DNA of 64,000 nucleotides from Promicromonospora sukumoe 327MFSha3.1 (GTDB lineage: Bacteria; Actinomycetota; Actinomycetes; Actinomycetales; Cellulomonadaceae), in contig NZ_ARQM01000010.1 in the NCBI RefSeq assembly GCF_000385135.1, positions 744,001 through 808,000 of the forward strand, written 5' to 3'. The notes under the pieces were generated by a model. The model ran no database searches, was not told where the DNA came from, and saw nothing but the letters and a program-made list of their open reading frames with translations. Below, piece after piece: positions 26,077-32,936 of this stretch; position 1 is the stretch's first letter; the number at the start of each line of letters is the position of its first letter. A program made the translations under genes and the position numbers.

Positions 26077-27782
26077 GCACCGCGACCCAAGACACCAAGC
26101 ACGAGGCACCGGCCAAGCCGACGACGACCGTCGGCAAGGCCGCGGACTACCTCGACCAGCGCACCTCCATCGGCGTCGCCGTCAAGGAGTTCGCGCGCAA
26201 GGTCTTCCCGGACCACTGGTCCTTCATGCTCGGCGAGATCGCCCTGTTCTCGTTCGTGGTGCTGATCATCTCGGGCTTCTTCCTGACGATGTTCTTCGAG
26301 CCGTCCATGGCGCTGGAGCGCTACGAGGGCGAGCACCCGGCGAGCATGCACGGGCAGCTCATGTCCGTGGCGTTCGCCTCGACCCTCGACATGTCGTTCG
26401 AGGTGCGCGGCGGCCTGCTCATGCGGCAGATCCACCACTGGTCGGCGCTGATCTTCATGGCCTCGATCGTCGTCCACATGATGCGCGTGTTCTTCACCGG
26501 CGCGTTCCGCAAGCCGCGCGAGATCAACTGGATCGTCGGCATCCTGCTCATGATCCTGGGCCTGGCGGCCGGCTTCACCGGCTACTCGCTGCCCGACGAC
26601 GTGCTGTCCGGCAACGGCCTGCGCATCACCGACGGCGTGGTCAAGTCGATCCCCCTGGTCGGCTCGTTCATGTCGTACATGATCTTCGGCGGGGAGTTCC
26701 CGGGGCACCACATCGTGCCGCGCCTGTTCACGCTGCACATCTTCGTGGTGCCGGGCATCCTGCTGGCCCTCATCGCGCTGCACCTGTTCCTGATGGTGCT
26801 GCAGAAGCACACCCAGTACCCGGGTGGTGGCCGCACCGACAAGAACGTGGTGGGCTACCCGGCCGCGCCGGTGTACGTCGCCAAGATGACCGGCAACTTC
26901 TTCATGGTGTTCGGCGTGCTGGTGCTCATGGGCGCCACGATGTCGATCAACAACGTGTGGAACTACGGGCCGTTCGACCCGTCGCCGGTCTCGGCCGGCG
27001 CACAGCCGGACTGGTACATGCTGTTCCTGGAGGGATCGCTGCGCCTGATGCCGGGCCAGGGCACGGAATGGGTGATCTTCGGCTATACGTTGCCGCTGAA
27101 CGTCCTGATCCCGGCCGTGGTCATCCCGGGCATCCTGTTCACGTTCCTCATCGTGTACCCGTTCCTCGAGGCCCGGGTCACGGGTGACGACCGCGAGCAC
27201 CACGTGCTGGACCGCCCGCGCAACAAGCCGGCGCGCACCGGCCTGGGCGTCGCGTTCCTGACGGCGTTCATCATCCTGGCCCTGGCCGGGTCGAACGACC
27301 TCATCGCCACGCACTTCGCGCTCTCGATCAACGCGATCACCTGGGTGTTCCGCGTGCTGTTCTTCGTCGGGCCGGTGTTCGCGTACTACGTCACCAAGCG
27401 CATCTGCCTCGGCCTGCAGCGCAAGGACCGCGAGCTGGTGCTGCACGGTCACGAGTCGGGCCGCATCGTGCGCTTCGCCAACGGCGAGTACATCGAGGTG
27501 CACACCCCGCTCGACGAGCAGGAGCGCTGGCTGCGCGTCAACTACGACGCTCCCGCCCCGCTGACGATCGCCCCGAAGACGGACGCTCGCGGTGTGAAGC
27601 GCAAGGGCTACGGCGCCGACAAGCGCTGGCAGGGCCTGTCCCGGTTCTTCTACGAGGACCGTGTCTCGCCCGTCACGCCGGCGGAGGTCGCGGCCGCGCA
27701 CTCGCACGGTGAGCACGACGAGCTGACCGGCTCCGAGCACCAGGCCGTCGAGGCCGGTGCGGGAACCTCGCGGGAGCACTGA
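26073..27782 (+). CDS. qcrB: cytochrome b subunit of the bcc complex
   Basis: 569 residues. Two heme-b histidine pairs lie in QIHHWSALIFMASIVVHMMRVF and RLFTLHIFVVPG...ALHLFLM; the quinol-site PDW signature reads QPDWYMLF. The C-terminal 150 residues form the extended cytoplasmic tail of actinobacterial QcrB, ending in an acidic, His-containing segment (HSHGEHDE). Last gene of the operon; an imperfect hairpin follows at 27803. A paralogue starts about 1 kb further on. Confidence 0.96.
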   Translation: MSTATQDTKHEAPAKPTTTVGKAADYLDQRTSIGVAVKEFARKVFPDHWSFMLGEIALFSFVVLIISGFFLTMFFEPSMALERYEGEHPASMHGQLMSVAFASTLDMSFEVRGGLLMRQIHHWSALIFMASIVVHMMRVFFTGAFRKPREINWIVGILLMILGLAAGFTGYSLPDDVLSGNGLRITDGVVKSIPLVGSFMSYMIFGGEFPGHHIVPRLFTLHIFVVPGILLALIALHLFLMVLQKHTQYPGGGRTDKNVVGYPAAPVYVAKMTGNFFMVFGVLVLMGATMSINNVWNYGPFDPSPVSAGAQPDWYMLFLEGSLRLMPGQGTEWVIFGYTLPLNVLIPAVVIPGILFTFLIVYPFLEARVTGDDREHHVLDRPRNKPARTGLGVAFLTAFIILALAGSNDLIATHFALSINAITWVFRVLFFVGPVFAYYVTKRICLGLQRKDRELVLHGHESGRIVRFANGEYIEVHTPLDEQERWLRVNYDAPAPLTIAPKTDARGVKRKGYGADKRWQGLSRFFYEDRVSPVTPAEVAAAHSHGEHDELTGSEHQAVEAGAGTSREH

Positions 27783-27802
27783 GCGACCTGCGACACCAAG
27801 CG

Positions 27803-27850
27803 ATGGCCTGTGTCTCCCGGTCCGCGTCTGCGGCCGGGGACACGGGCCAT
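27803..27850 (+). terminator. imperfect hairpin after qcrB
   Basis: 27803-27820 pairs with 27834-27850 with one bulge and few mismatches around a 13-nt loop. Confidence 0.65.
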
Positions 27851-27947
27851 TGCCGTCCCGGCGGGCACCACACCGGCGCACGACCAGGACGGCGTCCCAC
27901 CCTGCGCACCGTCCGGTGCGCGGACCGATCCTGGAGGTACCTCAGCA

Positions 27948-28577
27948 ATGGCTGTCTACACGCTCCCTGACCTGACCTACGACTACGCCGCGCTCGAGCC
28001 CCACATCTCGGGCAAGATCATGGAGCTGCACCACTCCAAGCACCACGCGACGTACGTCAAGGGTGCCAACACTGCCCTGGAGCAGCTCGAGGAGGCCCGC
28101 GAGACGGGCAACCTGGCAAACGTCAACAAGATCGAGAAGGACCTCGCGTTCAACCTCGGTGGTCACATCAACCACTCGATCTTCTGGACGAACATGGCAC
28201 CGGAGGCCGGCGGAGAGCCGACCGGCGACATCGCCGCCGCGATCGACGAGCACTTCGGCTCGTTCGAGAAGTTCAAGGCGCACTTCACCGCCGTCGCCGC
28301 CGGTGTGCAGGGTTCCGGCTGGGCCGTCCTGGCCTGGGACTCGGTCGGCCAGAAGCTGGTCGTGGTCCAGCTGTTCGACCAGCAGGGCAACATCCCGTTC
28401 GCGCTCACCCCGGTCCTCATGCTGGACTGCTGGGAGCACGCCTACTACATCGACTACCTGAACGTCCGCCCGGACTACATCAAGGCCTGGTGGAACCTGG
28501 TGTCGTGGAGCAACGTCTCCGAGCGCCTGGCACGGGCCAAGACGCAGACCGCGGGCCTCGTCGTCGCCTCGGCCTGA
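27948..28577 (+). CDS. sodA: superoxide dismutase, Fe/Mn family
   Basis: 209 residues. Metal ligands: His in MELHHSKHHATYV (first ligand near residue 28), His in GGHINHSIFW, and Asp and His in LMLDCWEHAYYIDY. The usual signature reads D-x-W-E-H-A-Y-Y with x often Val, here Cys. Mn is more likely from the GGHINHS context, but metal type is an inference. ATG 27948 has CTGGAGG upstream, after a small GCGCACC/GGTGCGC hairpin. It lies between the two qcrB genes and could remove superoxide produced at quinol oxidation. Confidence 0.95.
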   Translation: MAVYTLPDLTYDYAALEPHISGKIMELHHSKHHATYVKGANTALEQLEEARETGNLANVNKIEKDLAFNLGGHINHSIFWTNMAPEAGGEPTGDIAAAIDEHFGSFEKFKAHFTAVAAGVQGSGWAVLAWDSVGQKLVVVQLFDQQGNIPFALTPVLMLDCWEHAYYIDYLNVRPDYIKAWWNLVSWSNVSERLARAKTQTAGLVVASA

Positions 28578-28647
28578 CCACCTGCCTGAACCCTGCATGA
28601 ACGCTGCTTGACCCCGCGGCGGGCCGCAACGGCCTGACCGACGGACC

Positions 28648-28686
28648 AGATCCGGCGCACCCCGAAAAACGGGGTGCGCCGGATCT
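28648..28686 (+). terminator. hairpin terminator after sodA
   Basis: A 17-bp perfect stem (28648-28664 with 28670-28686) around the loop AAAAA. Confidence 0.88.
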
Positions 28687-28766
28687 GTCATGTCACGTCC
28701 TGACCTGCCTCTTCGTCGTGGAGGGTGGTAGCGAAGCGCGGCACGGTGTCTACTGGAGGTCAGGAA

Positions 28767-30605
28767 GTGGCCCGCGCCGCCTATCAACGGGGTGATGACG
28801 TGGCGATGAAGCAGCGTCCGAGTGCGGTCGGCAAGGCAGCCGACTATCTTGACCAGCGCACCAGCATCGGGGTGCTGGTGAAGGAGCTTGCGCGCAAGGT
28901 GTTTCCCGACCACTGGTCGTTCATGCTCGGCGAGATCGCGCTGTTCTCGTTCATCGTGCTGATCGCGTCCGGGTTCTTCCTGACGATGTTCTTCGACCCG
29001 TCCATGGCGCTGGTGCGGTACGAGGGCGAGTATCCGCCCGCGATGAACGGCCAGCTCATGTCGGCCGCGTTCCAGTCCACCGTGCACATGTCGTTCGAGG
29101 TGCGCGGCGGGATGCTCATGCGGCAGATCCACCACTGGTCGGCCCTGATCTTCATCGGCTCGATCGTCCTGCACATGTTCCGGGTGTTCCTCACCGGGGC
29201 CTTCCGCAAGCCGCGCGAGATCAACTGGATCGTCGGCCTGACGATGCTCATCCTGGCCCTGGCGGCCGGCTTCACCGGCTACTCCCTCCCGGACGACGTG
29301 CTGTCCGGCAACGGCCTGCGCATCATCGACGGCGTGGTCAAGGCGATCCCCCTGATCGGCTCGTACCTGTCCTTCCTGATCTTCGGCAGCGAGTTCCCGG
29401 GCGACCAGGTCATCCCACGGCTGTTCACCCTGCACATCTTCGTGATACCCGGGCTCCTGATCGCCCTCATCGCGCTGCACCTGTTCCTGATGGTGCTGCA
29501 GAAGCACGGGCAGTACCCGGGCGGCGGCCGCAGCGACAAGAACGTCGTGGGCTACCCGGCCCTGCCGGTGTACGTGGCCAAGATGACGGGAAACTTCTTC
29601 ATCATCGCCGGCGTGCTGACGCTCATGGGCGGCACCATGGCGATCAACAACGTCTGGAACTACGGGCCCTACGATCCGGCGCCGGTCTCCGCCGGGACGC
29701 AGCCCGACTGGTACATCCTCTTCGTCGACGGCGCGCTACGGCTGATGCCGGGGCCAGGCTTCGAGTGGGTCCTGTGGGGCTACACGCTGCCCATGAACAT
29801 CCTGATCCCCGCGGTGATCGTGCCGGGCATCCTGTTCACGCTCCTTGGCACGTGGCCGTTCCTCGAGGCCCGCGCGACCGGTGACCACCGCGAGCACCAC
29901 GTCCTCGACCGGCCCCGCAACCGTCCGGTGCGCACGGCCGTCGCCGTCGCGCTGTTCGTCGCGTTCCTCGTGTGCGCCCTGGCCGCGACCAACGACCTCA
30001 TCGCCACGCACTTCGCGCTGAGCATCTTCGCGATCACGTGGGTCCTGCGCGTGCTGCTGTTCGTGGGGCCCCTGTTCGCCTTCTTCGTGACCAAACGGGT
30101 GTGCCTGGCGCTGCAGCGCAAGGACCGCGAGCTGGTGCTGCACGGCCACGAGTCGGGCCGCATCGTGCGCTTCGCCACCGGCGAGTACGTCGAGGTGCAC
30201 ACCCCGCTCGACCCGCAGGAGGTCTGGCTGCGCACCCAGCACACCTCGCCGAGACCGCTGGAGATCAAGCCCGCCATGGACGCGCGCGGCGTCAAGCGCA
30301 AGGGCTACCGCTCCGACCGGCGGTGGCAGCGGCTGTCCGAGTTCTTCTACGAGGACCGGGTCGAGCCGGCGACACCGGCGGAGCTCGCGGCAGCCCACTC
30401 GCACGGCGAGCACGACGCGATCGAGGCAAGGACGCCCGCGGGTGTCGGGCAGGGCACCTCCGGCCCGCGAACCGCCGGGCCGCGCAGCACTCGGCCGGGC
30501 GGCACCGGCCCGGGGAGTTCCAGGCCGGGTACTTCCGGCCCCCGAGCCGACGGCGAGGGCGCCACGGGACCGGGCGAGGAGCCGCGGCCCGGGAGCAAGG
30601 GCTAG
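28767..30605 (+). CDS. second QcrB paralogue, orphan
   Basis: 612 residues, closely similar to the qcrB at 26073 along its whole length (shared VGKAADYLDQRTSIGV start, heme His pairs, QPDWYILF quinol motif, FFYEDRVEPATPAE near the end), so it should fold as cytochrome b. It has no qcrC or qcrA beside it. The C-terminus adds about 50 residues rich in Gly/Pro/Arg/Thr (TSGPRADGEGATGPG). Synonymous sites differ widely from qcrB, so the duplication is not recent. GTG 28767 follows GGAGG by 7 nt; GTG 28800 and 28725 are alternatives. A sodA terminator upstream implies its own promoter. Confidence 0.88.
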   Translation: MARAAYQRGDDVAMKQRPSAVGKAADYLDQRTSIGVLVKELARKVFPDHWSFMLGEIALFSFIVLIASGFFLTMFFDPSMALVRYEGEYPPAMNGQLMSAAFQSTVHMSFEVRGGMLMRQIHHWSALIFIGSIVLHMFRVFLTGAFRKPREINWIVGLTMLILALAAGFTGYSLPDDVLSGNGLRIIDGVVKAIPLIGSYLSFLIFGSEFPGDQVIPRLFTLHIFVIPGLLIALIALHLFLMVLQKHGQYPGGGRSDKNVVGYPALPVYVAKMTGNFFIIAGVLTLMGGTMAINNVWNYGPYDPAPVSAGTQPDWYILFVDGALRLMPGPGFEWVLWGYTLPMNILIPAVIVPGILFTLLGTWPFLEARATGDHREHHVLDRPRNRPVRTAVAVALFVAFLVCALAATNDLIATHFALSIFAITWVLRVLLFVGPLFAFFVTKRVCLALQRKDRELVLHGHESGRIVRFATGEYVEVHTPLDPQEVWLRTQHTSPRPLEIKPAMDARGVKRKGYRSDRRWQRLSEFFYEDRVEPATPAELAAAHSHGEHDAIEARTPAGVGQGTSGPRTAGPRSTRPGGTGPGSSRPGTSGPRADGEGATGPGEEPRPGSKG

Positions 30606-30637
30606 ACGTCGACCCCGAGCCCGAGCTGGTCCCCGAG

Positions 30638-30919
30638 CTAGTCGTCCAGCCCTAGCGCGAACGCCTGCTCCAGGTCCGCCTTGGAGAAGGCGCGGAACGC
30701 GATCAGCGTCTCGGTGTTCTGCACGCCCGGCACCTTGTTCACGCGGTCGGACACGACGCCGGCGAGCTGCTCGTGCTCGGGCACACGCACGATCGCGACC
30801 AGGTCGGTCTTGCCCGTCACGGAGAAGACCTCGCTCACTCCGTCGATGTTCGCGACCTCCTGCGCGACCTCGGGGATGCGGGACGTCTCGGCGTCGATGA
30901 GGACGATCGCGGTCAGCAT
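30638..30919 (-). CDS. Lrp/AsnC ligand-binding (RAM) domain protein
   Basis: 93 residues consisting only of the RAM effector domain (LIDAETSRIPEVAQEVANIDGV, GKTDLVAIVRVPEHEQLA, LIAFRAFSKADLEQAF); no DNA-binding helix-turn-helix. Stand-alone RAM proteins assemble as open dimers or rings and may bind amino acids; the target here is unknown. TACGAT ends 6 nt before ATG 30919, inside the 3' end of the nuclease gene, so it has its own promoter signal while overlapping that gene by 7 bp. Confidence 0.85.
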   Translation of the reverse strand: MLTAIVLIDAETSRIPEVAQEVANIDGVSEVFSVTGKTDLVAIVRVPEHEQLAGVVSDRVNKVPGVQNTETLIAFRAFSKADLEQAFALGLDD

Positions 30920-32808
30920 GCCGTCATCGTATCCACGTGCCGGCCGTTCGCGGGTTCCGCCACGGGCACGGCGGCCCCGGCGGCTTCCCCGGCACCCGCT
31001 GCGGAGTCCGTGTCAGCCCCAGAACCCGCGTCAGCCCCGGAACCCGCGTCAGCCTCGCCGATCTCGACGCGCACCCGCTCCGACGCCCAGGTCAGGTCGG
31101 CGTGCGCGCCGGCCGCGCGCACCGGGCAGGCCCAGGTGTCGCTGACGTGCACCAGCCGGACGCCGGGGGAGTCGAGCCAGGCGAGCAGCAGGTCCGTCTC
31201 CTCGGGGTGCGCGGCGGGCGCGGGCACCACGGGCGGCTCGACGTGCTCCGCCGTCGTGCGCAGGGCGTCCACGAGGGGGAGCGGGCTGGCGCCTGGTGCC
31301 GAGACGTCGGTGCCGGCGAGCCGGCCGTGCTTGATCACCACGATCTCCCAGCCGCCGGGCTTGCCCGGGGCGTCCCCGATGCCGGAGGGGCGCGCGGCCA
31401 CCAGCTCGGCGCACCCGGCCAGCGGGCCGATCCGCTGGGCGCGGTGCGCTCCGTGCACGAACGCCCGCAGGCGGCGCGTGACCTCGCCCGCCTCCTCGTA
31501 CCGCTCCTGGTGGGCCAGCGCCGCGATCCGGTCGGAGAGCGCCCGCACCACCGGGGCCGGGTCGCCGGTCAGCGCGTCGCGCGCGGCCTCGGCCACGTCC
31601 GCGTAGGAGGTGTCCGGGCCCCCGGTCGCCACGCACGGCGCCGAGCAGCGGCCCATGCCGGCCAGGGCACAGGGGCTGCCGGGCCGCTTGGAGACCAGCG
31701 GGATGCGGGCGGTGCACTGGCGCAGGTTCAGGGCGTCGTGCAGGGCGTGCACGGCCTCCTGGGCGGTCCGCCGGGACCCGAAGGGCCCGATGTGCGCGGC
31801 GCCCGCCACGACGCCGCTCACGACCGACAGGCGCGGGTACGCCTCGTCCGTCAGCCGCACCCACGAGTGCCGCTCCGGGAACTTGGAGCGCCGGTTGTAG
31901 CGCGGGGCGTGCTCGGTGATGAGCCGCAGCTCGCGCACCTGCGCCTCCAGCGGCGTGGCGCACGCGACGGGCGTGACCCGCTCGGCGATGCGCACCATCT
32001 CCGTGATGCGCCGCCGTTTCTCGGCGGCGGTGAAGTACGAGCGCACGCGCTTGCGGATGTTGACCGACGTGCCGACGTACAGCACCTCGTCCCCGGGGCC
32101 GCGGAACAGGTAGACACCGGGGGAGTCGGGCAGCCCGTCGGCGAGGTGCCGCTTGCGGCGCACCTCGGGCGGCACCGGGTCGGCCGCCGTCGCCAGGTCC
32201 TCGAGGTGCGTCACGCCCATCGGCGCGAGCCGGTCGAACAGGGCGTGCAGGACGTCGACCGTCGCCCGCGCGTCGGCCAGCGCCCGGTGCTCCGGGGAGA
32301 CGGTGGCGTGGAACAGGTTGGCGAGCGTGGACAGCTTGTGGTTGGGCGCCTCGTCCCGCGTGACCAGGCGCCGGGCCAGGGGCACCGTGTCCACCACGGT
32401 GAAACCGGGCCACGGGTAGTCCAGCCGGGAGCACATCGCCTTGAGGAAGCCGACGTCGAACGGGGCGTTGTGCGCCACCAGCACCGTGTTGTGCGCGAAC
32501 TCCAGGAAGCTCGGCAGCACCAGCGCGATGTCCGGCGCCGTGGCGACCATGGCGTTGGTGATGCCGGTCAGCCGCGCGACGAACGCCGGGACCGGCTGCC
32601 CCGGGTTGACCAGCGACTGGAACTCGCCCAGCACCTCGCCGCCGCGCACCTTGACGGCGCCGATCTCGGTGATGCCGCCCTCCTTGGCGTTGGTGCCCGT
32701 GGTCTCGAGGTCCACCACCACGAAGGTCACGTCCCGCAGCGGCGTGCCGAGCTCCTCGAAGGTCGCCTGGTACGGGGCCCGGGTGCCCGCGGACGTGGAG
32801 GTGTTCAC
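30913..32808 (-). CDS. DEDDh exonuclease-GIY-YIG endonuclease fusion
   Basis: 631 residues. The N-terminal DnaQ-like exonuclease (about 20-190) shows VVDLETTGT, HNAPFDVGFL and HRALADARATVD. A GIY-YIG nuclease domain follows (GVYLFRGPGDEVLYVGTSVN, with RKRVRSYF), then a UvrC-like region with a Cys pair (GMGRCSAPCVAT) that in UvrC/Cho relatives may hold an Fe-S cluster. Likely role: DNA repair incision plus end trimming. GTG 32808 is preferred since TAGCGT ends 7 nt upstream; GTG 32838 is an in-frame alternative. The M. tuberculosis backbone has a similar protein (Rv2191). Confidence 0.88.
   Translation of the reverse strand: MNTSTSAGTRAPYQATFEELGTPLRDVTFVVVDLETTGTNAKEGGITEIGAVKVRGGEVLGEFQSLVNPGQPVPAFVARLTGITNAMVATAPDIALVLPSFLEFAHNTVLVAHNAPFDVGFLKAMCSRLDYPWPGFTVVDTVPLARRLVTRDEAPNHKLSTLANLFHATVSPEHRALADARATVDVLHALFDRLAPMGVTHLEDLATAADPVPPEVRRKRHLADGLPDSPGVYLFRGPGDEVLYVGTSVNIRKRVRSYFTAAEKRRRITEMVRIAERVTPVACATPLEAQVRELRLITEHAPRYNRRSKFPERHSWVRLTDEAYPRLSVVSGVVAGAAHIGPFGSRRTAQEAVHALHDALNLRQCTARIPLVSKRPGSPCALAGMGRCSAPCVATGGPDTSYADVAEAARDALTGDPAPVVRALSDRIAALAHQERYEEAGEVTRRLRAFVHGAHRAQRIGPLAGCAELVAARPSGIGDAPGKPGGWEIVVIKHGRLAGTDVSAPGASPLPLVDALRTTAEHVEPPVVPAPAAHPEETDLLLAWLDSPGVRLVHVSDTWACPVRAAGAHADLTWASERVRVEIGEADAGSGADAGSGADTDSAAGAGEAAGAAVPVAEPANGRHVDTMTAC
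30926..30931 (-). promoter_or_regulatory. -10 hexamer TACGAT, internal promoter for the RAM-domain gene
   Basis: Lies within the last codons of the upstream nuclease gene, 6 nt before ATG 30919. Confidence 0.5.
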
Positions 32809-32815
32809 GGCCTGC

Positions 32816-32821
32816 ACGCTA
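32816..32821 (-). promoter_or_regulatory. -10 hexamer TAGCGT of the nuclease gene
   Basis: 7 nt before GTG 32808; selects that start over the upstream GTG codons. Confidence 0.5.
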
Positions 32822-32924
32822 GCCGGAGTCACTGACACGCCCCGACACGCCGGGCACCCGAGTGGGCCCGCGGACCCACCGGCGGCTGGGCCCGAGGCCT
32901 CTGGCCTGGGCGGACACCAGTTCC

Positions 32925-32930
32925 TAGAGT
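32925..32930 (+). promoter_or_regulatory. -10 hexamer TAGAGT of the exoprotein gene
   Basis: 6 nt before ATG 32937; no ribosome site. Confidence 0.6.
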
Positions 32931-32936
32931 CTTCGG

